From Brachybacterium huguangmaarense (lineage in GTDB: Bacteria > Actinomycetota > Actinomycetes > Actinomycetales > Dermabacteraceae): a stretch of DNA of 64,000 bases. The stretch is taken from the NCBI RefSeq assembly GCF_025725725.1, contig NZ_CP107020.1, positions 434,001-498,000 on the forward strand. Reading direction: 5' to 3'. This document shows, piece after piece, positions 35,401-43,381 of the stretch (position 1 is its first letter; each line of letters opens with the position of its first letter). The notes beneath the pieces were generated by a model. That model was not told where the DNA came from. It did no database searches and saw nothing but the letters and a program-made list of their open reading frames with translations. Position numbers and translations under genes: made by a program.

Positions 35401-35579
35401 TGGGTGTAGGTGGCGCCGCTGTTGCCGCCGCCCCCGTAGACCTCGTTGATGACGATGCCGCCGGGGGCGACCGTCTCGGCCAGGGCCGGGGCGGCGACGG
35501 AGGGGACGAGGACGCCGACGAGGGCGAGGGAGCCGGCGCATGCTCCGAGGCGGCGCCAGGGCGAGGGGTGGGAGGACAC
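32496..35579 (-). CDS. Secreted ExeM/NucH-type endonuclease with lamin-tail and SLH domains
   Basis: Extracellular DNase, 1027 residues. A signal peptide (cut after AAPALAE, about residue 34) is followed by a lamin-tail domain (IVINEVYGGGGNSGATYTHD, about 40-160), an OB-like region (about 225-330) and the exonuclease-endonuclease-phosphatase domain from about 498: VGTFNVLNYF, LMEIENS, VVNHFKSKS, LLGGDFNAYTQEDP and the catalytic YGASDHNPLVV. Three SLH repeats close the chain (about 845-1027), with YPDGTFRPVSPVGRDAMAAY as the first core. SLH domains anchor proteins to cell-wall polymer. The codons of the SLH part differ sharply from the rest of the gene (GAT, TAT, GGG instead of GAC, TAC, GGC). 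The partner nucleotidase lies upstream on the same strand. Confidence 0.93.
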   Translation of the reverse strand: MSSHPSPWRRLGACAGSLALVGVLVPSVAAPALAETVAPGGIVINEVYGGGGNSGATYTHDFVELRNTTDEDVSIDGWSLQYSSATGAFSAGNTMRLTGSIPAGSTYLIQLAQGAKGTQALPTPDATGTIAASGTGGVFALSDTSGTLQCTATACASDPAVLDLVGWGGSATTFSGQAPAPATTNATSISRVAATGENSTDFVAGAPTPESTSGGGPVDPGPDPEPGDVVPIADIQGTGATSPYAGTAVTTEGVVTAVYATGGLDGYVIQTGGTGGALDLSGTPASTALFISSPATVGSVAIGDSVQVTGTVSESYGLTQLTVAASGLADAETALDPVVPVTLSAFPTDEAQRESLESMLYLPGPGDFTVTDVYPAQQYGEITLAIGDEPLRQPGDVMRPGADATAALTAQAAQKVILDDARATDFQAQPTEPMSYLTVDEPVRVGAHPTFTQPVVVTYSFGSWRLDPTTPWASHDTDGVDIENTRTDAPGDVGGDLQVGTFNVLNYFTTLGEDTPGCTPYTNLDGEGTNVRGGCDLRGAWDAASLDRQETKIVAAISGSGNDVAGLMEIENSARLGETPDEATATLVDALNERDGEGTWAYIPTGPAYERLGVDSGQDAITNAIIYKPAQAQPVGDAQILAGDPAFSNAREPIGQVFVPVDEAGAQGEPFFFVVNHFKSKSSKDAADANLPADPVQGNSRTSRLNQAHALAAWVSTTQEELGVDDVLLGGDFNAYTQEDPLHVFYDAGYTDVADHFDPDGWSYSFSGSVGSLDHVLANESAMERLTGASDWSINGPESPMTQYSRYRNNAVNLYEDGPYGASDHNPLVVGMKAGEGQPALTFSDVSSGTMFFEDIMWLAGEGIARGYPDGTFRPVSPVGRDAMAAYLYRLAGSPKVTVPRSQPFSDVTPQTEHYEAIIWAYQNGIARGWSDGTFRPTAPIERGAMAAFLYRYAGSPVVDVPVSAPFRDVPVGGQFAVEVAWLKGEGIATGWPDGTFRPVVSVNRDAMAAFLHRMATTTDVTFMGRG

Positions 35580-35762
35580 GGGGGCTCCTGGGGGTGGGAG
35601 GCGAGGGGGGATCGAAGCAGGGGGCGGGAGTGCCCTGGCTCTGTGAGGGGGTGGGAGTGCCCTGGGAGGGCGGGCCGGGCGAGAGGGGGGGAAGCCCGTC
35701 GTGGTCGGGCCTCGGACGGGCGCGGCGGCGTCCCCGGTCAGGGACGCCGCCGCGCCGGGGTG

Positions 35763-38396
35763 TCAGCGCTCCGAGAGGAACGTGATCCGCTGCTCCGCGG
35801 TCAGGCGGTAGAGGAAGGCGGCGGTCGCGTCGCGGTTCATCGAGCCCAGCGGACGGTAGGTGCCGTCGGGCCAGCCGGTCGTGATGCCCTCGGACTGCAG
35901 CCACGCGATCTCGGTCGCGAACTGGCTGTCGGCCGGGACGTCACGGAACGGCGCCGTGGTCGGACGGTCGACGTCGGGGCTGCCCGCGTAGCGGTACACG
36001 AAGGCGGCCATCGCGCCGCGCTCGATCGGCGCCGTGGGGCGGAAGGTGCGGTCGGGCCAGCCCTGCACGATGCCCTGCTGGTAGGCCCAGATGATCGCGT
36101 CGTAGTGCTCCATGCCCGGCTTGACGTCGGTGAAGGGCTGCGAACGCGGCGGGTCCACGTGGGGCGAGCCGGCGAGGCGGTACAGGTACTCGGCCATCGC
36201 ATCGCGCGCGACCGGCGTGACGGGACGGAACGTGCCGTCGGGCCAGCCCGTCGTGATGCCGTTCTCGGCGAGCCACATGATCTCGTCGTGGTACATCGTG
36301 TCCGAGGTGACGTCGCTGAACCACAGCGGCACGGTCGCGCCGACGTGCACGGTCGCCGAGACGGAGGTGCCGGTGTCGGGACCGGCCGTGACGGTCACGG
36401 CGTGGTCGCCGGCCTCGGTGCCGCCGGGGAAGGTGACGGGCACGTCGGCCGCCCAGGTGCCGTCCTCGCCCTGTCGGTACGGGGCCGTGAACTGCTGGTC
36501 GCCGACCGTGACCGTGACGGTGTCGATCCGCGGCGCGCCGAGGCTCCGCGACTCGAGCTTGGTGATGTGCAGGCGGAACGGGTCCTCGCCGGTGCCGGTC
36601 GCGTCCGGGTCGGTGACCTGCACGCCCGCGCCCCGCTGGGAGTAGTCGGGGGCGAGATCCGGGTGGGCGGCGAGGTAGCCGATCCACGCGTCGCGGTCGA
36701 TGAGGCCCGTGTCGGTGAGGTGGGTGCCCTCGGTGAACGCACGGAAGTTGTCACCGCCGGCGGTCAGGAAGTTCGCCGCGACCACGGTGTAGGTGGCGTC
36801 GGCCTCGAGCGGCTCCCCGTCGACCGTGACGGCGGTGATCCGCTCGCCGGTGGCGGCGGTCGGGTCGAAGGCGTAGGAGACGTTGGAGGAGAGCCCCAGG
36901 GCGAGGTACGGCCGGGAGGGCACGTTGCCGTTCTCGTCGAGCTGCCACTGCTGGTCGAGCACCTCGAGGAACTGGGCACCCGTGAGCCGGACGGTCGAGA
37001 GGTTGTTGACGAACGGCACCACGTTGTTGGCCTCGCCGTAGGTGATCACACCGTCCTCGGTCTCGCCGCCCGTCTTGGCGTAGAACAGGTCGGCGCGCAC
37101 GCCGCCGGGGTTCATGACCCCGATGGTGGCCTTCTCGCCGGCGTAGGAGTCCTGCTGGGTGGCCCAGACCATCGAGTCGGCGAGCGCGTTCGACAGCGTC
37201 GAGGTCGAGGCGCGGTCGTCGCCGCGGTCGGAAGCGGTGTGCTCGGCCTGCCAGGTGCCGTCGGCGTCGTAGGCGGCACGGTCCGGCGCCCACGCGGTCG
37301 TGAGGTCCGCCGAGAGCGAGCCGACCGGTTCGGCGGCGGCGATGTCGCCCGCGGTCTTGGCCTCATCGGCGATCGCGGCGGCCGCCTGGTAGGTGGCGTC
37401 CGTCGTGCAGCCGCCGGTCGCGTCGAGCGAGGTGGGCACGAGCTTGGTCTGGGCGGGCACCGCGTCCCAGTCCCCCGAGCCGTCGACCTGCAGGGTCACC
37501 TGGCCCAGGTTCACGCCGTAGGAGCCGGTCTGCATGATCGGGCGGGTCTCGCCCGGCTCGCCGGGCACGTCGGCCAGGAACGAGTAGGTCTGGTGGGTGT
37601 GGCCGTTGAACACGACGTCGGCCTCGGGAGAGGTCTCGGTGACGATGCGGGTGAACAGGTCGCCGCCGCCCGGGTCGGTCCCGTCGGCCGCGGAGTTGGC
37701 CGAGCCCTCGTGGTACTCGACGACGAGCACGTCGTAGTCGAGCTCGCCGGCCGTCCTCTTCGCGTCGAGCTCGTCGATCGCGGCGTTGACCTCGTCGACC
37801 GGGTCGCGGAAGTCGAGGCCCGTGACGCCGCTCGGGGACACGAGCGTGGGCGTCTCCTCGGTGTCGGCGCCGACGACGGCGACCTTGACGGCGCCCGCGT
37901 CGACCACGGTGTACGGGGTCGCGGCGCGCGCGCCGTCGTCCGTGTAGACGTTCGCGGCGAGGTAGGCGAAGTCCGCTCGCGGCTCGACGCGGTCGGTGAG
38001 GTCGTCCTGCCCGCGGTCGTACTCGTGGTTGCCGAGCGCGGAGGCCTGCAGGCCGAGCGCGTTGAGGTAGTCGATCGTGGGCTCGTCGTCCTGGATGTAG
38101 GAGGCGAACTCGCTCGCACCGATGTTGTCGCCGGCCGAGAGGAACACCGAGTTGCCGGAGGCTCCCACGGCGCTGCGCTGGTTGGTCAGGGTGCACGCGA
38201 GGGGCTTGGCGTTGGAGCTGATGCGGCCGTGGAAGTCGTTGATGTTGAACAGCGTGACCTGGGTGCCGTCCACCTGGTCGGTGCCGAGCGGCCCGGCCGC
38301 GACGGCGCCGGCGCCGAGCGGCGTGAGCACCAGGCCGAGGCCGGTCACCCCGGACGCGGCGGCCCGGACGGCTCGACGGGACAGAGGAAGGGACAT
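35763..38396 (-). CDS. Secreted UshA-type 5'-nucleotidase / cyclic phosphodiesterase with SLH domains
   Basis: Releases phosphate from extracellular nucleotides. The ATG has AGGAG seven bases upstream and starts a signal peptide with paired arginines (SRRAVRAAASGVTGLGLVL, possibly Tat). The metallophosphatase domain has FNINDFHGR, SAGDNIGAS, ALGNHEYDRG and FNGHTHQTYS. The nucleotide-binding C-terminal domain shows NPGGVRADL, YGEANNVVPFVNNL and FLTAGGDNFRAF. An Ig-like spacer (about 610-685) precedes three SLH repeats (about 690-877), with WPDGTFRPVTPVARDAMAEY. The total is 877 residues. Unlike its neighbour, the SLH part uses the same C-ending codons as the catalytic part. Probably expressed together with the nuclease, 183 bp downstream. 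Confidence 0.94.
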   Translation of the reverse strand: MSLPLSRRAVRAAASGVTGLGLVLTPLGAGAVAAGPLGTDQVDGTQVTLFNINDFHGRISSNAKPLACTLTNQRSAVGASGNSVFLSAGDNIGASEFASYIQDDEPTIDYLNALGLQASALGNHEYDRGQDDLTDRVEPRADFAYLAANVYTDDGARAATPYTVVDAGAVKVAVVGADTEETPTLVSPSGVTGLDFRDPVDEVNAAIDELDAKRTAGELDYDVLVVEYHEGSANSAADGTDPGGGDLFTRIVTETSPEADVVFNGHTHQTYSFLADVPGEPGETRPIMQTGSYGVNLGQVTLQVDGSGDWDAVPAQTKLVPTSLDATGGCTTDATYQAAAAIADEAKTAGDIAAAEPVGSLSADLTTAWAPDRAAYDADGTWQAEHTASDRGDDRASTSTLSNALADSMVWATQQDSYAGEKATIGVMNPGGVRADLFYAKTGGETEDGVITYGEANNVVPFVNNLSTVRLTGAQFLEVLDQQWQLDENGNVPSRPYLALGLSSNVSYAFDPTAATGERITAVTVDGEPLEADATYTVVAANFLTAGGDNFRAFTEGTHLTDTGLIDRDAWIGYLAAHPDLAPDYSQRGAGVQVTDPDATGTGEDPFRLHITKLESRSLGAPRIDTVTVTVGDQQFTAPYRQGEDGTWAADVPVTFPGGTEAGDHAVTVTAGPDTGTSVSATVHVGATVPLWFSDVTSDTMYHDEIMWLAENGITTGWPDGTFRPVTPVARDAMAEYLYRLAGSPHVDPPRSQPFTDVKPGMEHYDAIIWAYQQGIVQGWPDRTFRPTAPIERGAMAAFVYRYAGSPDVDRPTTAPFRDVPADSQFATEIAWLQSEGITTGWPDGTYRPLGSMNRDATAAFLYRLTAEQRITFLSER

Positions 38397-38798
38397 CTGT
38401 GTCTCCTGAGGAGGGAGGGGGCGGTCCCCGGGGAGGAGCGCCCGATGGGGCGGCGAGCGCCCGTCGCACGAGAGCCCGTCTGGTGGGATATCGCCATCGA
38501 ACACGATGCCCCGGCGCTCGACGGTCCGTTCGATCACATCGAGACCGTTTCGTCACCGACTCGTCATCCGCGGGTTCCCGGGGCGTCGACGGCGTTCGCC
38601 GGCCGTCCACGTGGTCGGACAGACACCGCTTTTCGCGCTGCGCGCACGTCCGGCGCTCCCCTTTCGGGGCGAGTTCGCCTATGGTCGGGGGCGGTGACGA
38701 AGATGCCGCCGCTGTTCCCGCCCCCAACCCTCGGGCTCAGCGACACCGCCCACCCGGGCAGGCGGCGCGGCCCGTAAACGGCAGCTCGAAGGAGTCCC
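38397..38798. other. Divergent promoter region of nucleotidase and ndh
   Basis: Carries the start signals of two divergent genes: AGGAG for the nucleotidase and GAAGGAG at 38788-38794 for ndh. Two adjacent 11-base repeats, CGTTTCGTCAC and CGACTCGTCAT, lie in the middle and are described separately. No gene is seen. Confidence 0.6.
38546..38567. promoter_or_regulatory. Adjacent 11-bp direct repeats, possible PhoP box
   Basis: CGTTTCGTCAC and CGACTCGTCAT abut and agree at 8 of 11 positions; a weaker third copy precedes them with TCG at the same 11-base period. Actinobacterial PhoP binds 11-bp direct repeats, and nucleotidases are typical targets, but the sequence is not the known consensus. 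Confidence 0.3.
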
Positions 38799-40199
38799 AT
38801 GTCCGTGCCTCTGCCCGTCGATCGACACGACAGCGCCACACAACCCGCCCCGCGACGGCGGCGCACCATCCCCGCGAAGGACGGTGCGAGCTGGCCTCAC
38901 GTCATCGTGGTCGGCGGCGGCTTCGCCGGGGCCAACGCGGTGATCGGCCTGCGGAACACCCGTGTGCGCATCACCCTGATCGACCGCAACATGTACAAGA
39001 CGTTCCAGCCGCTGCTCTACCAGGTGGCCACGGCCGGCCTGAACCCGGGCGACGTGACGATGATGCTGCGCGGGCTCTCCCTCAAGGTGCCCAACATGCG
39101 CTACCGCCAGGGCGAGGTCATCGGGGTGGACCCCGAGCGCAAGGTGGTCCGGCTCGAGGGCGCCTCGGAGCCGCTGGAGATGTCGTACGACTACCTCGTG
39201 CTCGCCAACGGCGCGACGACGACGTTCTTCGGCACGCAGGGCGCCGAGGAGCATGCGATGCCGCTCTACACGCGCGCGCAGGCGCTGCGGGTGCGCGACC
39301 GCATCTTCGCCGAGCTCGAGCGCACGAGCCGCGCCGGCGAGGCCGACAAGCTGTGCGTGTCGATCGTCGGCGGGGGCCCGACGGGCGTCGAGATCGCGGG
39401 TGCGCTCGCGGACTTCCGTCGCCAGGAGCTCGACATCCTCTACCCGGAGATGGACCCGGGCACGCTGCTGATCCGGCTGATCCAGCGCGGCACGGACCTC
39501 ATCAAGGAGTTCGAGCCGGAGTACCGCGCCTATGCCGCGCGCGAGCTCGAGGCACGCGGCGTGGAGCTGTGCCTGGGCCACGGGGTCAAGGAGGTCGGCT
39601 ACGACTTCGTGCGGCTGGACGACGACTCCCTCGTCGAGTCCGACATCACCGTGTGGGCGGCGGGCGTCGCGGCCGCGAAGATCGTGCGCGAGTGGGGGCT
39701 GCCGCAGGCCAAGAGCGGGCGCATCGAGGTCGAGGACACCCTGCAGGTCAAGGGCTGCCCGGGCGTGTACGCGGCCGGCGACGTGAGCGCGCAGGACGAC
39801 CCGCTGCCCCAGCTCGCCCAGCCCGCCATCCAGGCCGGGCAGCATGTCGCCAAGATGATCCACGCTGACGTGGCCGGTGGCGCCAAGGAGCCGTTCACGT
39901 ACACGAACCTCGGGACGATGGCGACGATCGGCCGGCGCGCCGCGATCGCCGACATCCCCCATCTGCCGGGCCTGACGGGCACCGCGGGGTGGTTCGCGTG
40001 GCTGGGCGTGCACGTGACCAAGCTGATCGGGCACCGCAACCGGCGCGCCGTGACCATGAACCTGCTGTCGCTGTACTCCGGGACGCGCTCGACGCACCAG
40101 CCCAACCCCGTGATCGGCGAGATCGACTCCGTCGCGGCGCAGAAGGAGTTCGACCGCCTGAGCGGCGAGCGTCACTTCGGGCCCGGCCACCTGGCCTGA
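38799..40199 (+). CDS. ndh: Type II NADH dehydrogenase
   Basis: Single-subunit flavoprotein that passes electrons from NADH to quinone at the inner membrane face without pumping protons. The 466 residues have the FAD-binding VIVVGGGFAGANAVIGL, the quinone-site region YKTFQPLLYQVATAGLNPGD with the conserved Q-P-L-L-Y-Q-V-A-T, the NADH-binding SIVGGGPTGVEIAGAL, and VYAAGDVS, which contacts the FAD. The C-terminal amphipathic helix region (FAWLGVHVTKLIGHRNR) gives membrane attachment. GAAGGAG lies four bases before the ATG. The N-terminal 30 residues are a polar extension. It stands alone and is followed by two hairpins. Confidence 0.94.
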   Translation: MSVPLPVDRHDSATQPAPRRRRTIPAKDGASWPHVIVVGGGFAGANAVIGLRNTRVRITLIDRNMYKTFQPLLYQVATAGLNPGDVTMMLRGLSLKVPNMRYRQGEVIGVDPERKVVRLEGASEPLEMSYDYLVLANGATTTFFGTQGAEEHAMPLYTRAQALRVRDRIFAELERTSRAGEADKLCVSIVGGGPTGVEIAGALADFRRQELDILYPEMDPGTLLIRLIQRGTDLIKEFEPEYRAYAARELEARGVELCLGHGVKEVGYDFVRLDDDSLVESDITVWAAGVAAAKIVREWGLPQAKSGRIEVEDTLQVKGCPGVYAAGDVSAQDDPLPQLAQPAIQAGQHVAKMIHADVAGGAKEPFTYTNLGTMATIGRRAAIADIPHLPGLTGTAGWFAWLGVHVTKLIGHRNRRAVTMNLLSLYSGTRSTHQPNPVIGEIDSVAAQKEFDRLSGERHFGPGHLA

Positions 40200-40321
40200 G
40201 GGGCGGGGGCCGGGGCGCATCAGGCGTCGGGTCGCGTCAGGGTGTCGAGCCTCGGGGCTGGCGGGCGTCGGGGCGCGTCGGGCTGGGTCTGGCGTCGGGC
40301 CGCGGCGTCGACCGGGCCGAA

Positions 40322-40369
40322 TGCCAGCTGACGGCACCTATCCATGCTGATAGGTGCCGTCACGTGGCA
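40322..40369. repeat. Intergenic hairpin element, copy 1
   Basis: A 14-bp perfect stem TGACGGCACCTATC closes a six-base loop CATGCT, and an outer five-base stem TGCCA/TGGCA extends it past a two-base bulge. It lies after ndh and before the convergent transglutaminase gene; a related copy follows 60 bases on. Confidence 0.8.
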
Positions 40370-40429
40370 CTCGTCCAGACCCGCATCCGGCACACGCGCC
40401 GGCCCCCTGCGGAACTGGTCGAGCGCCAG

Positions 40430-40465
40430 CGCACGGCACCTATCCGTGCTGACAAGTGCCGTGCG
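40430..40465. repeat. Intergenic hairpin element, copy 2
   Basis: The stem CGCACGGCACCTATC pairs with GACAAGTGCCGTGCG around the loop CGTGCT, with two mismatches. The GGCACCTATC core and the loop are shared with copy 1, so the two derive from one element. It also sits 34 bases after the transglutaminase stop on the minus strand and may terminate that operon. Confidence 0.75.
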
Positions 40466-40498
40466 GTGACATTCGGAGAGGCCCCCGCCGGCTCGCCC

Positions 40499-43381
40499 CT
40501 AGAACCGTCTCCGCGGCGGTCGGCGCCGCATCATCGCTTCGAGGTGGTCGGCGTCGGCCCGGACAGTCTCGGCCTGGTGTCGGGCTGAGGTCTGGGACGG
40601 GCGCGTTTCGCTGTCGGGCACCGCTGCGGCGGGCGCCCCGTCGCTGCTCGGCGGCGACGGCCGCGCCAGCTCGTGTGCACGTGGCGACCGCATGTCCTCG
40701 CTGCTCGCCGACGACCGCGCATCGTCGTCCCTCGCCGTTGACAACAGCACCTCGTCGCTCCGCGCCGACCGCGCATCGACATCCCTCGGCGCCGTCGGCT
40801 GTGCCTTCGCGTCGTTCGCCGCCGCCAACTGCACCTTCTCGTCGTTCGCTGCCGCTAGCCGCGCGCCCTCCCCGCTCGCCGCCGGTCGCACGCTCTCGCT
40901 GCTCGGCGCCGCCTTCCGGGCTCCCCTCTCGCCGACCTCCCCGATCCCCAGACCACCGTCCTCGTCCGTCCCGAGATCCGGTGCCGGAACCCCTGGGGGC
41001 GCGTACCGGGCCCAGGTCACGGCGTCGGCGAGGCGTCGGGCATGGGCTTTGTCGTCCTGGGTCACGGCGATCCCGCGATGGCGCACCTGGTCGACCAGGT
41101 CGACCAGCGCCTCACGGGGCGGGAGCGCCAGGTTCAACCGGACCGCCGAGGATCGCCGGCCGAGGCTCCCCCGGGCCCGAGCGATCGCTCCGCCTAGAGC
41201 GGCTGCAGGCCCCGCCCCTGTCTCCGCCCCCGAGCGTGCGCCATCCGCCGAGCGGGCGTCACCGGCCGCCCCTCCCTCGCGGCTGCCACGCCCGCCGCCC
41301 TTCGTGCCGCTACCTCCGGCCAGGGCGTCGATCTCGTCCCATGCGAGCAGCGCCGCCGCGCGGGTCGGGTCCTCCGCGGCCAGCGCCTCGCTCCACCGGC
41401 GCTCCCGGAGCACCGCGGCGCGCCGGCGCAGTCCGAGCCAGACGGCGAGCGCGACGAGCCCGACGGCGGCCAGCGCCAGCAGCACGCCCTGGATCACCTC
41501 GCGGGGGCCGACGCCCGAGTCCGCCGCAGCAGCAGCCGTCGTCGTCGGGGCCTCGGTCGGCACCTCCGGTGCGGTGCTCGCCGCGCCGGGCGGCAGCTCG
41601 GCCACGTCGGGGGAGGCGTCGTCAGCGGGCTGGTCGCCGGGCTGGGCGTAGTCGGGCAGGCTGATGCCGGTGTCGGCCGCGGCCGGGGTGGGCTCGAAGC
41701 GCACCCAGCCGTAGTCGGGTCCGAACCACACCTCGGGCCACGCGTGCGCGTTGTGGTTGGTGACCACGCGTGCGTCGCCGTCCGTGGTGCCGGCCGTGAA
41801 GCCGATGGCCACGCGCGTCGGGTAGCCGAGCGCGTCCATCATGAGCGCGAACGTCGCCGCGAACTGCTCGCAGTAGCCGCGCTTGTCCTCGAGGAACGAG
41901 GTGAGCGGGTCCGCGCCGTCGGGCGTGCGGGCCTCGAGGTCGTAGTCGTAGGTGGTGCGGAAATAGGTCTCGACAGCACGCGCGGTCTCGTAGGCGCCGA
42001 CCGCTCCCGCGTCGTGGCGCACCTGCTCGGCGAGGGTGACGATCGCGGAGGGCAGTCCGAACACCGCGATGCCGTGGTCGTCGGGCCTGCCGATCTGGTC
42101 CTCGGTCACGCCGCGGAGGTCGTTCTCCCCGAACGGCCGCGCCTCGGACTGCACGGCGTAGCTGTAGTCCCGCAGGGACGCGAGGCCCCCTTCGAGCCTG
42201 AGCTCGCCGAGGGAGTCGGTCACGCCTCGCAGCGGCAGGTCGCCCGTGTCGGCCCAGCGGATGCTCTGCGGGGCGGGCAGCGCGTCGGTGTCGAGGGCGT
42301 CGACGGTGATGTCGTAGCGCGGCATGCCGTCGAGCGGCTCGTCGGCGCTGCGGCGATCGGAGAAGGACGCCTCCTGCTGCTCCGCGGTCTCGAGCCGCCC
42401 CCAGATCCCGTCGTGGTAGGAGGAGAGCGTGTGCAGGCGCAGGTATCCGGGCTCGGGGTCGTCGGTCGTGTAGCGCAGCAGCTGGGTCTCCTGCGCGCGC
42501 ATCAGCTCGCGGCGCACGGAGACGGAGTCGTCGATCATGACGGGCGAGACGGAGCCGTCGCGGCCCGCCCACCGGTTCAGCGCCTCGATCGTCAGCGGGT
42601 ACGGGGCGGGGACGCGCTGGGGCAGGACACCGGCGACAGTCGGTCCCACGACCAGCACGATCACGCAGGTCACGACGACGACGGCGCCCGTGCGCAGGGA
42701 GCCGAGCGCGCGGGCGCCGAGCACGAGGAGGGCGCCCGCGACGGGTCCGGCGATCGTCCACCAGGGGCCGCCGTCGGGGAACATGAGCGCCGGCGAGAGC
42801 GCGAAGGCGACGAGGCCGAGCGCCGCGAGGGTGGCCTGGCCGAGGTCGACGAACAGCAGGTCGAGGGCGAGGGCGACGAGGGCCAGCAGGAGCATGAGCA
42901 CGACGACGCCGGGCGCGGCGAGGTCGACGGGCGGCTGGGAGCCGCCGAGCTGGGCGATGCCGTCGGCGATCACGGCGATCTGGGCGCCGATCGTCTCGCT
43001 CGGGGCGAGCAGCCGCGCGGGCTCGAGCGCACGGGTCACCACCTCGGTGCAGCCGACGAGCACGATCACGGCGAGCACCTGGCCGAGGGCCACGAGCGCG
43101 GGGAACCGCACGAGCGCGCGCAGGGCGGCGCCGACGCCGATCACGACGATCGCGGCCGTGGCCGTGAGGGTGAGCCACGCGGCGCCGTCGATGAGCAGCG
43201 AGAGCGGCGAGCACGCGAGCAGCATCGCGAGCAGCAGGATGAGGCTGCGCCGGGGCGCCCCCGGGGTGCGTGCGCCGAGGCGGCGTCGACCGGCGGTCCG
43301 CCGTGCCTGGGGGCGCGGCATGTCGGGCCCGCCCGACGACGATCGGTCGCGCGGGGGTGCGAGCATGTCCGGGGCGCTCAT
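40499..43381 (-). CDS. TgpA-like membrane protein with transglutaminase domain
   Basis: A 960-residue membrane protein. Residues 1-75 are polar; about 75-300 hold six to eight helices (from SLILLLAMLLACSPLSLLIDG). An extracytoplasmic domain with the transglutaminase fold follows, with Cys in KRGYCEQFAATFALMM (near 503), His in NHNAHAWPEVWFG (near 543) and FEPTP in place of the usual D-P-T-P. A Thr/Ala/Pro stalk and a further helix (VIQGVLLALAAVGLVALAVWLGL, near 640) lead to a cytoplasmic tail whose last 200 residues are Ala/Ser/Arg/Asp low complexity. Such proteins accompany MoxR and DUF58 genes; the substrate is unknown, possibly peptidoglycan or surface protein. The ATG overlaps the DUF58 stop (ATGA). 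Confidence 0.9.
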   Translation of the reverse strand: MSAPDMLAPPRDRSSSGGPDMPRPQARRTAGRRRLGARTPGAPRRSLILLLAMLLACSPLSLLIDGAAWLTLTATAAIVVIGVGAALRALVRFPALVALGQVLAVIVLVGCTEVVTRALEPARLLAPSETIGAQIAVIADGIAQLGGSQPPVDLAAPGVVVLMLLLALVALALDLLFVDLGQATLAALGLVAFALSPALMFPDGGPWWTIAGPVAGALLVLGARALGSLRTGAVVVVTCVIVLVVGPTVAGVLPQRVPAPYPLTIEALNRWAGRDGSVSPVMIDDSVSVRRELMRAQETQLLRYTTDDPEPGYLRLHTLSSYHDGIWGRLETAEQQEASFSDRRSADEPLDGMPRYDITVDALDTDALPAPQSIRWADTGDLPLRGVTDSLGELRLEGGLASLRDYSYAVQSEARPFGENDLRGVTEDQIGRPDDHGIAVFGLPSAIVTLAEQVRHDAGAVGAYETARAVETYFRTTYDYDLEARTPDGADPLTSFLEDKRGYCEQFAATFALMMDALGYPTRVAIGFTAGTTDGDARVVTNHNAHAWPEVWFGPDYGWVRFEPTPAAADTGISLPDYAQPGDQPADDASPDVAELPPGAASTAPEVPTEAPTTTAAAAADSGVGPREVIQGVLLALAAVGLVALAVWLGLRRRAAVLRERRWSEALAAEDPTRAAALLAWDEIDALAGGSGTKGGGRGSREGGAAGDARSADGARSGAETGAGPAAALGGAIARARGSLGRRSSAVRLNLALPPREALVDLVDQVRHRGIAVTQDDKAHARRLADAVTWARYAPPGVPAPDLGTDEDGGLGIGEVGERGARKAAPSSESVRPAASGEGARLAAANDEKVQLAAANDAKAQPTAPRDVDARSARSDEVLLSTARDDDARSSASSEDMRSPRAHELARPSPPSSDGAPAAAVPDSETRPSQTSARHQAETVRADADHLEAMMRRRPPRRRF

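Noticed and set aside
32541..38777. A 2078-codon plus-strand frame opposite the nuclease and nucleotidase
   Set aside because: It runs antisense through two complete genes and the space between them, starting within the reverse of a stop region; it shows no domain and is a product of codon bias.
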